DNA from: Comamonadaceae bacterium PBBC2
GTDB lineage: Bacteria > Pseudomonadota > Gammaproteobacteria > Burkholderiales > Burkholderiaceae_C
Assembly: GCA_002255935.1 (NCBI GenBank)
Contig: NKIO01000012.1
Coordinates: forward strand, 1-64,000
Reading direction: 5' to 3'
Length of the DNA: 64,000 nucleotides
Shown here: piece after piece, positions 23,134 through 32,251 of the stretch
Numbering within the stretch: position 1 is the stretch's first letter
How the letters are laid out: each line of letters begins with the position of its first letter
Notes under the pieces: model-generated
What the model was told of the DNA's origin: nothing
Database searches by the model: none
The model's input: the letters and a program-made list of their open reading frames with translations, nothing else
Made by a program: the position numbers and the translations under genes

Positions 23134-24870
23134 ATGAACCTGACCAAACGTGAATTCATCCAAGTGATGGGCGCCGGCACCATGGCTGGCATGAGCATGG
23201 GCCAATTCGCCGAAGCCAGCGCGGCCACAGCTGCCCATGGCCTGTACGACATCCCCAAGTTCGGCAACGTGTCCTTCTTGCACATGACCGATTGCCATGC
23301 GCAGCTCAAACCGATTTACTTTCGCGAGCCCAGCATCAACATGGGCATTGGCGCCATGCAGGGCAACTTGCCTCACTTGGTGGGTGAGCATTTGCTGCAA
23401 GTGGCCAAGATCCGACCAGGTTCTGCCGAGGCGCACGCGCTGACCTATTTGGATTACGAAAAAGCCGCCAAGCGCTACGGCAAAGTGGGTGGCTTCGCGC
23501 ACTTGGCCACATTGGTCAAGCGCATGAAAGCCAGCCGCCCCGGCGCTTTGCTGCTGGACGGGGGTGACACTTGGCAGGGCTCTGGCACCAGCTTGTGGAC
23601 CAACGGCCAGGACATGGTGGATGCCTGCAAGTTGCTGGGCGTGGACGTCATGACCGGCCACTGGGAATTCACCCTGGGCATGGAACGCGTCAAAGAAATC
23701 GTCGAGAAGGACTTTGCGGGCAAGGTCGACTTTGTCGCGCAAAACATCAAGACCAACGACTTCGGTGATCCGGTCTTCAAGCCCTATGTGATCCGCGAGA
23801 TCAATGGCGTGCCATGCGCCATCATCGGTCAGGCCTTCCCCTACACGCCGATTGCCAACCCCCGCTACATGGTGGCCGACTGGGCCTTTGGCATCCAGGA
23901 CGAGAACATGCAGCAGATGGTCAACGAAGCGCGTGGCAAAGGCGCGCAGGTGGTGGTGGTCATCAGCCACAACGGCATGGATGTGGACTTGAAAATGGCC
24001 AGCCGCGTCAGTGGCATCGACGCCATCATGGGCGGTCACACTCACGACGGCATGCCTGTCGCCAGCCTGGTGTCCAACAAGGGTGGCAAGACCATCGTCA
24101 CCAACGCGGGCTCCAACGGCAAGTTCTTGGGCGTGCTCGACTTTGATGTGAAAGACAAAAAGGTCAGCGACTTCCGATACAAGCTGCTGCCCGTGTTCTC
24201 GAACATGCTGCCTGCCGACAAGGAAATGGATGCCTTGATCACCAAGATCCGTGCGCCCTATGAAGCCAAGTTGTCCGAAAAATTGGGCATCTCGGAAGGC
24301 TTGCTCTACCGCCGTGGCAACTTCAACGGCACGGGTGACCAGCTCTTGGTGGACGCCTTGCTGGACGTCCAAGGCGCCGAGATCGCGTTCTCTCCTGGCT
24401 TCCGTTGGGGCACTTCGCTCTTGCCCGGCCAGGCGATCACCCGTGAGTGGCTGCTCGACATGACCGCGACCACCTACTCCTATGCCACGGTGACCGAAAT
24501 GACCGGCGAGACCATCAAGACGGTTTTGGAAGACGTGTGCGACAACCTGTTCAACCCCGACCCTTATTACCAGCAAGGTGGTGACATGGTGCGCGTGGGC
24601 GGCTTGAGCTACAGCTGCAACCCACTGGGCAAGATGGGCACCCGCATTGGTGACATGCGCTTGAACGGTCAATTGATCGAAGCCGGCAAAAAATACAAGG
24701 TGGCCGGCTGGGCCCCTGTGGCCGAAGAGGCGCGCACACAAGGCAACCAGCAAGTGTGGGAAGTGGTCGAAACCTGGCTCAAGACCCAGCCCGGTGGCCG
24801 CGTGAAACCCCGCAAGCTCAATGCACCCAAGATCACAGGCGGCTTGCCCAACCAAGGCTACGCCGCGTGA
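23134..24870 (+). CDS. soxB: SoxB, thiosulfohydrolase
   Basis: The 578-residue protein belongs to the 5'-nucleotidase/metallophosphoesterase family. LLDGGDTWQGS, HITHD-type residues (HMTDCHAQL, GGHTHDGMP) and NGMDVD supply the dimanganese site. SoxB hydrolyses the sulfate off SoxY-bound thiosulfate. The export signal reads TKREFIQVMG, i.e. Lys-Arg where the twin-arginine motif is expected. I chose the ATG at 23134; a GTG four codons upstream is also in frame. No clear ribosome site is visible. Confidence 0.94.
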   Translation: MNLTKREFIQVMGAGTMAGMSMGQFAEASAATAAHGLYDIPKFGNVSFLHMTDCHAQLKPIYFREPSINMGIGAMQGNLPHLVGEHLLQVAKIRPGSAEAHALTYLDYEKAAKRYGKVGGFAHLATLVKRMKASRPGALLLDGGDTWQGSGTSLWTNGQDMVDACKLLGVDVMTGHWEFTLGMERVKEIVEKDFAGKVDFVAQNIKTNDFGDPVFKPYVIREINGVPCAIIGQAFPYTPIANPRYMVADWAFGIQDENMQQMVNEARGKGAQVVVVISHNGMDVDLKMASRVSGIDAIMGGHTHDGMPVASLVSNKGGKTIVTNAGSNGKFLGVLDFDVKDKKVSDFRYKLLPVFSNMLPADKEMDALITKIRAPYEAKLSEKLGISEGLLYRRGNFNGTGDQLLVDALLDVQGAEIAFSPGFRWGTSLLPGQAITREWLLDMTATTYSYATVTEMTGETIKTVLEDVCDNLFNPDPYYQQGGDMVRVGGLSYSCNPLGKMGTRIGDMRLNGQLIEAGKKYKVAGWAPVAEEARTQGNQQVWEVVETWLKTQPGGRVKPRKLNAPKITGGLPNQGYAA

Positions 24871-24894
24871 TGCGCTGAGCTTGGAGCCTTGACG

Positions 24895-24952
24895 CAAAAC
24901 CAGGACAAAAACCAGGACAAAAACCAGGACAAAAACCAGGACAAAAACCAGG
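24895..24952 (+). repeat. 12-bp tandem repeat between soxB and the SoxH-like gene
   Basis: The unit CCAGGACAAAAA is repeated exactly from 24900 to 24947 (four copies) and followed by a partial fifth copy to 24952. It fills most of the 95-base gap. Each copy contains AGGA, so several ribosome-binding-like sequences precede the ATG at 24966, the last GGTG being 10 bases away. Copy number may vary by slippage. Confidence 0.9.
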
Positions 24953-24965
24953 TGCAGGCAATCGC

Positions 24966-25964
24966 ATGAACAGAAGACGTTGGTTGTTGACAGGCGCTGC
25001 AGCGGGCAGTGCCGCGCTGTGGCCTCAAGCGCGCTTGTTGGCCGAGCAATTGCAGGACTTTGTCATGGGACCACCCATGATGGACATCACGCCGCGTCAG
25101 GTCTCGCCGCATGTCTGGATCATTTTTGCGCAAGACGGTTTCCCGACACCCGAGAACCGCGGGATGATGTCCAACGTGACGTTTGTGATCACCTCGGTCG
25201 GTGTGGTGGTGTTGGACTCTGGCAGCTCACTGCAAATTGGTCAGATGGCCATTCGCATGATCCGCCGGCTGACCGACAAGCCGGTGGTGGCCGTGTTCAA
25301 CAGCCACTTTCATGGCGACCATTGGTTGGGTAACCATGCTTTTGCGCAGGCTTACGGGCTGAACTTGCCGATCTATGCCTTGCCCGGCACCAAAGAGCAG
25401 ATCGAAGGCTTTGAGGGCAAGACTTGGGCGATCTTGATGGAGAAGTGGACCAACCAGTCCACGACGGGCACCGAGGTGGTGCCGCCCAACCAAACCGTGC
25501 ACCATGGTCAAATCTTCAAGTTCGGCGATGTCACGCTGAAGATGCATTTTTATGGCCGCGCCCACACCGATGCCGATTTGTGCGTCGAAGTCGTCGAGGA
25601 CAAAGTGACCGCTGTCGGTGACATCGCCATGGCCAACCGCATTGCCAACATCGACGAGGGCTCATACCCTGGCACCTTCAAGTACTACGAAGCCTTGATG
25701 GCATCGGCCGGTGAGCAGTTGTGGACACCGGGCCACGGCCAGCCGGGTCGAGACATTTTGAAAACCTACGGCACATTTCTGGCAGGCATATGGGAGCCTT
25801 GCTTGCAAGCCGTCAAAGACGGTTTGTCAGAGTCCGAGGCCAAAGCCATGGTGTTGCGCGATCCGCGTGTGGCTTCACGGGCCAGGACCATGCAGGGCTT
25901 TGACTCGAACATCGGCAAGTACACCAGCTTGGCGTATCTGGAAGCCGAGAAACTGGCCTTTTGA
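24966..25964 (+). CDS. soxH: SoxH-like metallo-beta-lactamase fold protein
   Basis: The 332-residue protein starts with a signal of twin-arginine type (MNRRRWLLTGAAAGSAALW) and has the metallo-beta-lactamase motif NSHFHGDHWLGNH near residue 113-125, plus later His residues (GRAHTDAD and TPGHGQPG). This agrees with SoxH, a periplasmic protein at the end of many sox clusters whose exact substrate is unknown. It lies 95 bases after soxB, across the tandem repeat. The symbol follows common practice. Confidence 0.82.
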   Translation: MNRRRWLLTGAAAGSAALWPQARLLAEQLQDFVMGPPMMDITPRQVSPHVWIIFAQDGFPTPENRGMMSNVTFVITSVGVVVLDSGSSLQIGQMAIRMIRRLTDKPVVAVFNSHFHGDHWLGNHAFAQAYGLNLPIYALPGTKEQIEGFEGKTWAILMEKWTNQSTTGTEVVPPNQTVHHGQIFKFGDVTLKMHFYGRAHTDADLCVEVVEDKVTAVGDIAMANRIANIDEGSYPGTFKYYEALMASAGEQLWTPGHGQPGRDILKTYGTFLAGIWEPCLQAVKDGLSESEAKAMVLRDPRVASRARTMQGFDSNIGKYTSLAYLEAEKLAF

Positions 25965-26042
25965 ATGGATGCTGTCGAGGTGAGCTTTCGGTTTCGATTA
26001 ACATTTTCAGGCCCTTGTGCATTGATCTGTAAAGGATGGCCC

Positions 26043-26510
26043 ATGTCTCGTTTTTCTGTTCTCGCGTGTGTCTGCGGTTTGGCGCTGGTTGGCATGGGCG
26101 CACCGGTGCTTGCGCAAGAAACCCGGCTGGCCACGCAGTCCCTGCACTGCGCAGCCATCTTTGAAGTCTTGGGGCAAGGTCCAAATCACGATGCGCAGCA
26201 GGCGGCCCAACACGCCAAAGCCACCGACATCTTCACCCGCGTGCATTTGCAGGAGTTGCCGCAACCGGTGAGCGTCAGCACCCGGGAGACGGTGCTTCAA
26301 AAGCGAAGCGATGCTGTGCAGGCCATGCATGCTGCCTGGTTGGCCAAAGACGCTTCTTTGCGCGAAGAGGGTGTGCTCTGTGGTGCCTGGGCCGAAGGCT
26401 TTTTGGCGCAAGGCGATCGCATCCAATTTGTGCCCGTGTTCCCCAAGGTGGTGGCCCCCGGTGTGCGCAGCCAATATCAAACCCTGTTGGATGAGCGGAT
26501 GGGGCGTTGA
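26043..26510 (+). CDS. Hypothetical exported protein next to soxH
   Basis: The 155-residue protein has a signal (MSRFSVLACVCGLALVGMGAPVLAQ) and a mature part mostly helical, with Cys36 (SLHCAAIFEVLGQG) and another Cys near residue 113 (EEGVLCGAWAEGF), possibly forming a disulfide. I do not recognise the family. AAGGAT lies before the ATG. It ends close to tRNA-Arg and may be the last gene of the sox transcript or independent. Confidence 0.7.
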   Translation: MSRFSVLACVCGLALVGMGAPVLAQETRLATQSLHCAAIFEVLGQGPNHDAQQAAQHAKATDIFTRVHLQELPQPVSVSTRETVLQKRSDAVQAMHAAWLAKDASLREEGVLCGAWAEGFLAQGDRIQFVPVFPKVVAPGVRSQYQTLLDERMGR

Positions 26511-26548
26511 AAAAACGTTCGCGCTGAGAGGCGTGGGGCTTGGCTGTG

Positions 26549-26623
26549 TGGTGCCCCCGACAGGAATCGAACCTGTATCACTCCCTTAGGAGGGGAGAGT
26601 TCTATCCATTGAACTACGGTGGC
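26549..26623 (-). tRNA. tRNA-Arg (CCU anticodon)
   Basis: The minus-strand sequence forms a 75-base cloverleaf: anticodon stem CTCCC/GGGAG around loop CTCCTAA (anticodon CCT), T arm ACAGG/CCTGT with TTCGATT, and an encoded CCA at 26551-26549. In the acceptor stem GCCACCG against CGGGGGC there is one A-G mismatch at the fourth pair. Otherwise it looks functional. Confidence 0.93.
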
Positions 26624-26672
26624 GGTGTGGGGATTTTACAGGCGACACCTGCCCCCCTTTTGGGGCCCGTCC

Positions 26673-29600
26673 TCAATCCTTGCGCACGGTGTAGATCAAG
26701 TCCAGTGCGTTGTCTTGCCCGGTTTGCGCCCGCAGGGTCAGGCGGCGAGAGAGGTCGTAGAACACATAGAAGCTGCCGAAGGTGCCTTTCAAGCTGGTCT
26801 CATAGACCAGGTAGAAATCTTTGGACAAGCGTTTGCCCAAGGTGACGGCGGCGCCTGTGGCGGTGGCGCTGCTGCCGATGTCGCTGCGGCTGCCGTTGGC
26901 CAGCGAGATTTCGTCCAGCCCCAGGGCGCCCGCCATTTCGCTGCCCAGGGTTTTGCCGTTGCTGCTGAACAAGGCCAGCGCGGCTTGCTGCAAGACGGCC
27001 GATTCGGCGCCACCGTTGGCCCCGGAGCGCCCCAGCACCAGCCAGGCCAGTTTGTCGGCATCGGGCATCTCGGGGTCAGAATACAAACGCACCTTGGGCG
27101 TCATGGCGCTGCCAGTGATTTGAACACCCACGCGTTGCGACAAATTGGGTCGGATCGCGAGGATCTCGAGCAGCGGGTTGTCATAGGGGCCATTGAAGCG
27201 CAGCAAGCCGGTGTCGATGTTCAGCTGTTGGCCATACGCTTTGTAGCGCCCCCCCTCGGTGCTGACTTCGCCAACCAAGCGCGGGATGCCTTTGTTGGCG
27301 GCGTTGCTGATCAAATTCACTTTGCCGCCCAAGCGGGTGGTCAAGCCTTGACCTTGCACCTGAAAGTCGGGCCCCAGGTCCAGCGTGACTTGCACATCGG
27401 GCGTGCCCAAGATGGATGCACCCGCCGAAGGCGCGGAGTCTGTGGCCGCCACTTGCGCGCGGCGCTTGTCGGTGATGACCACGTCTTTGCCCAATGTCGG
27501 CGTGCTGTCTTCCGGCAGGATGAACAGGGCTTGGTCGGCTTGCACCAGTCCGCGCAATTGCAATTGGCCCTTGTGCATTTGCGCTTTGACTTGGCCCGAG
27601 ATGGCCAGCCGTCGATCGGCGCGGTTGCTCACCCGCAGGGCCTTGGCCTGCAGGTTCAGCACCATGTCCACCTGACCGAGTGGGGATGCGTTGGCCGCGC
27701 CAGTGGGGGGCAGCCAGGTCAGTTGGCCTTGCGCTTGCAATTGCCCGCCTTGTGCGCCGGCGCCGCGCAGGCTCAATTGCTCCAGGTCCACCTGCTGGCC
27801 ATGCACCTTGGCACGCAATTGGCCTTGGCTGAACTCGATGCCCTGCACCGCCGAGCGCACGGCCAGGTTGTCGGCTTGCACTTGGCCTTCCCACTGCGGG
27901 TCTGCTCGGGTGCCGCTCAGGCTCAATTGCGTGTCCAGGGTGCCTTGCACGCGCCAACCGGGCGGCGCCAACAAGGACCAGGCCCCCACGCGCGGGAGCT
28001 GGGCCTTCAAGGTGCCCGTGACCGGCGCTTGATCGTGCCAGTGCCAGCCCTGGGCGTCGTGGCTCAAGCGGCTTTGGCCTTGTGCTTGCAGTTGCCCCAT
28101 TTGTTCGCTGTCCCAGTTCAGTTGCACCACCGCCTGCGCATCGTCAATGCTCAGGGCGATGCTGGCTTCGCGCAGCCCAGCGCTGATGCGTTGTTTGGGG
28201 CTGTTGTCGGCGTTGATGCGCAAATCGCCGCTGCTGCGTTCGAGCTTGGCCCGTACCGCCAATGCAGGCGATTGAGACAGTTGGATTTGGCCTTTGAGCA
28301 GCAAATCACTTTCCACTTCGGGCCCAAAGCCGGTGGGCAGCCAGCGCATGGGCAGGGCGTCGATGCGTGCCGACAAGGCCGTGGTGGTGGGCCATGCAGC
28401 GCCTTGGGGGGCTGCGTTGGCTTGCCATTGGCCGGCATCCCACTGCAGCACCGCTTGTCCTGCGATGGGGCCTTGCAAAGCGACGCGCCCGGCTTGCCAG
28501 CGCAGCTGTTGGGCCAAGGCGGTGGCGGTCCATTGCCAAGGCACTGGGCTGCTCAACTGGGCTTTCCAGGGCGAGGCTTGTTCGGGTGTGGACAGTTGCA
28601 GTGCTGCGCGGTCGATCTGGCCTTGCCAATCCAGTCCCGACAAGGCCGAGCTGCCGGCGCTCGCTTGCGTTTGCAGGCGCCAAGTTTGTGCGCCGCGCAG
28701 CACCTGCGCATCGATGTTCACTTGCAGTGCGGACAGGCGACCTTGCACTTGGACTTGGCCATTTTGCAAGCGCAAAGGTTCGGCGCTGTTGGCCTGCGCC
28801 GTCAGGCGAGGCAGTGTGGTTTGCCACTGCACCGTCGTGTCGCTCTGTTGGAAGCCACCTTGCCACTGCGCATGCATGTGTGCCGGACCACTGGCCTGCC
28901 AGCCTTGCAGCCGCTCGGTCCAGCCAGGCCAGCGCTTGAGCCAGGCCATGCCCATGGAGGCATCGCTGATGTCGAGTTGGATGTGGCCCTGACCTTGCTG
29001 CGGGGCCAGCAGGCCTTCGGCCTGGGCTTGCAGGCCGGGCGATTGCCACTTCAGCTGGCCTTGCGCCGTTTGTTGCGCGGGCTTGTACCTGAACTGCCCT
29101 TGCAGGCGGGCGTCAGCGGCTTGCACGTCCAGCGACTGGATGTCCCACAGCGCGGCTTGCCAAAGGCCCTTCAGATGCAGTCGCTCCCACTGCAGGCCAG
29201 CCCGTGTTTGAGGGCTGCGGTCGGCGGTCAAGTCGGCCTGCACGGCCACGGTGCGAGCGTCGATCGACTGGGCTTGGATTTGGCCATTCAAGGCACTGCC
29301 TGCCAAGGCGGTGTGCAATTGATCGGGCTGGATGCCTGTGATGCGGACCCGCCCAGTCCAGCCGGCAGCGGTTTGCTGGCCTTCGCCTTGCAACAAGCCT
29401 TTGGCGATGTGCGCTTGCAGCGCTTGGATTTGCCAAAGCCCGTCGGCCTGCCGCTGCAGCTGGGTCGACAACTGGCTCAGGGGAAGGGCTTGGCGGTTCC
29501 AAGGACCGGGGCTTTGGTTTTTCAGATCGGCCAAGATTTGCCATGTGGTGCCTTGCGGCGCGATGGACGCTTGGCCCGACAAGCTCGTATGGGGCGCCCC

Positions 29601-30470
29601 AGGCCAAAGGGCCGCCAGGTTCAGTTGCTGTACCTGGGCGCTGGCCTGATCGATCGCTTGTTCTTGCCATGGCTGAATGCGCGCCTGCATTTGCAGGCGC
29701 ATGCCTGCTTTGCTGGTGGCCGGTTGCAGTTCGGCGCTCAGCGCCAAAGCGGCATCTGCGCCTGCCAGCGTGCCTTGCGCAGACGCTTGCGCCACCAGGG
29801 TCAAGGGCCGAGAGCCGGCGCTGGTGATGACCTGTCCTTGCAATTGGGCTTGCAGCGCCATGGGGGAGGCTGCTTGCAGTTGGGCATTCAGGCTGTAGCG
29901 GCCTTGCGCCACGTCAAACGGTTCCAGCTGCAACTGGTGCTCGGCCCCGTTGTAGGCGTAATGGCCTTTGAGCCCCGAAGCTTCAAAAGCCGGTGGGCCA
30001 GCCCACACCAGCTGGTCAATCCGCCAGGGCAAGTCCACGCGCAATGGCCAACGCAGTTGCGTGAGGGGCTTGGCCGGGCTGGCCGGGTTTTGATTGTTGA
30101 TGCGCAAGCTGCCCATGCCCAGTCGTGTCAGAGGCAATTGGCCGTGCCACAGCTTGGACCAGTCGAGCGAAAGCTCGGTGTGCTCGCCTTGCACTTGCAA
30201 GGCCGCTTGTTGCCAATGCCACTGGCCCACACGGCCGCCATGGCGCAGGCTGCCGGTCACTTGATCTGCGCTCAGGCTTTGGCCTGCAGGCATGAGCCAT
30301 GCGGCCAGCCGCAGGGTGCTGGCCAGTGAGCCTGCAGAGCCTGCCCACCCATAAGCACCCCAAGCCAAAGCACCACACGCCAGCACGGTCAGGGCCGAGG
30401 CGCTGAGCCAGCGGCGAACCCTGAGGCGCTTGGGCCCTTGGCTGGGTGTGTCGGTGTCGGTCTTGTGCAT
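26673..30470 (-). CDS. tamB: TamB, inner-membrane translocation/assembly module protein
   Basis: The 1265-residue protein has one N-terminal membrane segment (VRRWLSASALTVLACGALAWGAYGW), a very long repetitive beta-rich middle with abundant LQ/W/A repeats, and the C-terminal DUF490 domain with GKRLSKDFYLVYET and RAQTGQDNALDLIYTVRKD. TamB spans the periplasm as a beta-taco and, with TamA, supports outer-membrane assembly or phospholipid transport. The ATG at 30470 overlaps the TGA of tamA. I reject the longer upstream open frame. Confidence 0.93.
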   Translation of the reverse strand: MHKTDTDTPSQGPKRLRVRRWLSASALTVLACGALAWGAYGWAGSAGSLASTLRLAAWLMPAGQSLSADQVTGSLRHGGRVGQWHWQQAALQVQGEHTELSLDWSKLWHGQLPLTRLGMGSLRINNQNPASPAKPLTQLRWPLRVDLPWRIDQLVWAGPPAFEASGLKGHYAYNGAEHQLQLEPFDVAQGRYSLNAQLQAASPMALQAQLQGQVITSAGSRPLTLVAQASAQGTLAGADAALALSAELQPATSKAGMRLQMQARIQPWQEQAIDQASAQVQQLNLAALWPGAPHTSLSGQASIAPQGTTWQILADLKNQSPGPWNRQALPLSQLSTQLQRQADGLWQIQALQAHIAKGLLQGEGQQTAAGWTGRVRITGIQPDQLHTALAGSALNGQIQAQSIDARTVAVQADLTADRSPQTRAGLQWERLHLKGLWQAALWDIQSLDVQAADARLQGQFRYKPAQQTAQGQLKWQSPGLQAQAEGLLAPQQGQGHIQLDISDASMGMAWLKRWPGWTERLQGWQASGPAHMHAQWQGGFQQSDTTVQWQTTLPRLTAQANSAEPLRLQNGQVQVQGRLSALQVNIDAQVLRGAQTWRLQTQASAGSSALSGLDWQGQIDRAALQLSTPEQASPWKAQLSSPVPWQWTATALAQQLRWQAGRVALQGPIAGQAVLQWDAGQWQANAAPQGAAWPTTTALSARIDALPMRWLPTGFGPEVESDLLLKGQIQLSQSPALAVRAKLERSSGDLRINADNSPKQRISAGLREASIALSIDDAQAVVQLNWDSEQMGQLQAQGQSRLSHDAQGWHWHDQAPVTGTLKAQLPRVGAWSLLAPPGWRVQGTLDTQLSLSGTRADPQWEGQVQADNLAVRSAVQGIEFSQGQLRAKVHGQQVDLEQLSLRGAGAQGGQLQAQGQLTWLPPTGAANASPLGQVDMVLNLQAKALRVSNRADRRLAISGQVKAQMHKGQLQLRGLVQADQALFILPEDSTPTLGKDVVITDKRRAQVAATDSAPSAGASILGTPDVQVTLDLGPDFQVQGQGLTTRLGGKVNLISNAANKGIPRLVGEVSTEGGRYKAYGQQLNIDTGLLRFNGPYDNPLLEILAIRPNLSQRVGVQITGSAMTPKVRLYSDPEMPDADKLAWLVLGRSGANGGAESAVLQQAALALFSSNGKTLGSEMAGALGLDEISLANGSRSDIGSSATATGAAVTLGKRLSKDFYLVYETSLKGTFGSFYVFYDLSRRLTLRAQTGQDNALDLIYTVRKD

Positions 30471-32251
30471 CAAAAGACAAAGCCCACACTCAAGTGCAGG
30501 CGCAATTTGTGCACCGCTTGGCCATACGCCAGGTCCATGCGCAAAGGCCCGATCGGGCTGCGCCAGCGCGCACCCACGCCGTAGCCGATTTGGGCTTTGA
30601 GTTGGCTCATCTGGTCGGCCACAGCCCCTGCATCTACGAACACCGCGCTTTCCCAGTCGGTGCGTTGTTGGTCCCAGCGTATGGGTCTTTGCCACTCGAT
30701 GCTGCCGGTGCTGATGTAGCGGCCAGGAGCGATCGCGCCATTGCTTTGCGTGACGCCGATGCTCGACAAGCCGTAACCGCGCACACTGTTGTCACCGCCT
30801 GCCACAAACAGCTGTGTGGTGGGCAGGCCCGAGGTGTCGCGGCTGATCACGCTGCCCGCTTGTGCACGGATGGCCAAGCGGCCTGATTCGCGGCCCAGTG
30901 GCAACAGGTACATGCCGCGAGCCAACCAGCGTGTGAAGGGTTCACGCTCAGCGCCCAGACTCACCCCCGAGCCCAGCTCCAGAGTGCCTGCCATGCCCTG
31001 GGTGGGGAAGGGCAGGCTGTCAAAGCGTCGCCAGGTCCAGGCGTAGTTGGCGCTGACCGATTCGCGTTGACCGACCAAGGCGCCCGTGCTGGTGGCGGCG
31101 TCGTATTGCGCGTAATACGAGCGGTCGGTGCGCTCTTCGCGTTGTGTGCGGCCAAAGCGCCAGCGCTGGCTGGTCACGTCGTAGCCCACCAGTTGTTGGT
31201 GATCGAGTTGGGCCGAGCCGTTCCAGCGCCACAGGCTGGCATCGGGTGGCGCCAGCAGGTCCAGGCCCCAGGTTTGCTGCACTTTGTCGACCGACAGTTT
31301 CGTCACGCCCCGCCAGTCCAAGCCGGGGATGCGGTGCTGGGTGTATTCCGCGGTCAGACGCGGTCCGTTGTCGCTGCGAACGCCCACACCCATGACCCAT
31401 TTTTGGCGCAGTGCTTCTTTCAACTCCACCTTGATGGGCATGGCGGTCACATCGCCTTCGGCATCGAGCGAGACAAACACCGCGTCGTAAAAACCGCTGA
31501 CCACCAGGCGTTGCTGCGCCAACAGCAATTCGTTTTGTTTGTACACCGCGCCCGGCGTCAGTTGCGACAAGCGCTCCACTTGCTCGGCGCTGTAGCGCTC
31601 GGTGCCTGTGATCACCAAGGGCCCGAGGTGGACCTGGGGACCTGAGTCGAGGGTGATCGACAGCCGCACCTGGTTGGTCTGCGCGTCCACATCGGCCTGG
31701 CTGTCGGCGATGCGCGCCAGCGGATAGCGCTCGGCCTGCACCAGACGCAGTGCCTGGGTTTTGGCTCGGCTCCACTGGCTTTGGCTGAAATCTTTCCCCA
31801 CCGGCAGGGCCCATTCTGTGAGCACCTGTTCGCGTTGCTTGCGGGCTTCAGGGCGGTCTAGGATGTCGCCTTCCCAGCGGATGTCCACCGCCACAATGCG
31901 CGCCAAAGGACCCACGTCGATTTTCAAGTCAACTTGGCGCAGGTGGCTGGCGCTGGGGGTGGCGTTCAGCTGCCATTGCAGCTGGGGATTGAAGTAGCCT
32001 TGCGTGGCCAGCAATTCGCGGGCTTGCTCATCGGCGTCGCGCAGCAGCTTGGCCATTTCCTGATCGTCCAGGTCCGACAGATTTTTGTAGCGCTGCAAGG
32101 CCAGGTGCTGTGCCATCCAGGGGGCAATGTCTTTGTCGTTGGCCTCGATGCGCAGCTCAAAAGCCAAAGGCTCGGCTGTTTGGGCAAAGGTCTGCGTGCA
32201 CCACAGGGTGCACGCCAAAATCAGGGTTCGAAAGCCAAGAGCGCGACTCAC
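30470..32251 (-). CDS. tamA: TamA, Omp85-family outer-membrane protein
   Basis: The 593-residue protein has a signal ending near TFAQT, three POTRA-like domains in the first half (TLDSGPQVHLGPLVITG), and an Omp85 C-terminal barrel that ends in Phe (HLSVGFVF), the sorting signature for Bam. The VRGYGLSS motif matches the conserved loop of the family. It works with TamB. The GTG at 32251 is chosen because GTGA overlaps the stop of the upstream VWA gene. Confidence 0.92.
   Translation of the reverse strand: MSRALGFRTLILACTLWCTQTFAQTAEPLAFELRIEANDKDIAPWMAQHLALQRYKNLSDLDDQEMAKLLRDADEQARELLATQGYFNPQLQWQLNATPSASHLRQVDLKIDVGPLARIVAVDIRWEGDILDRPEARKQREQVLTEWALPVGKDFSQSQWSRAKTQALRLVQAERYPLARIADSQADVDAQTNQVRLSITLDSGPQVHLGPLVITGTERYSAEQVERLSQLTPGAVYKQNELLLAQQRLVVSGFYDAVFVSLDAEGDVTAMPIKVELKEALRQKWVMGVGVRSDNGPRLTAEYTQHRIPGLDWRGVTKLSVDKVQQTWGLDLLAPPDASLWRWNGSAQLDHQQLVGYDVTSQRWRFGRTQREERTDRSYYAQYDAATSTGALVGQRESVSANYAWTWRRFDSLPFPTQGMAGTLELGSGVSLGAEREPFTRWLARGMYLLPLGRESGRLAIRAQAGSVISRDTSGLPTTQLFVAGGDNSVRGYGLSSIGVTQSNGAIAPGRYISTGSIEWQRPIRWDQQRTDWESAVFVDAGAVADQMSQLKAQIGYGVGARWRSPIGPLRMDLAYGQAVHKLRLHLSVGFVF

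Noticed and set aside
24895..24952. Tandem repeat as a CRISPR array
   Set aside because: The unit is 12 bp, directly adjacent with no unique spacers, and no cas gene is near.
24858..25133. Minus-strand frame with a repeated FLSW motif
   Set aside because: It is just the reverse reading of the 12-bp repeat and overlaps the SoxH-like gene.
26619..30329. Very long plus-strand open frame of 1236 codons opposite tamB
   Set aside because: It mirrors tamB codon by codon in a high-GC gene, has low-complexity LQ/G/A composition and no recognisable domain, while the minus frame has clear TamB features.
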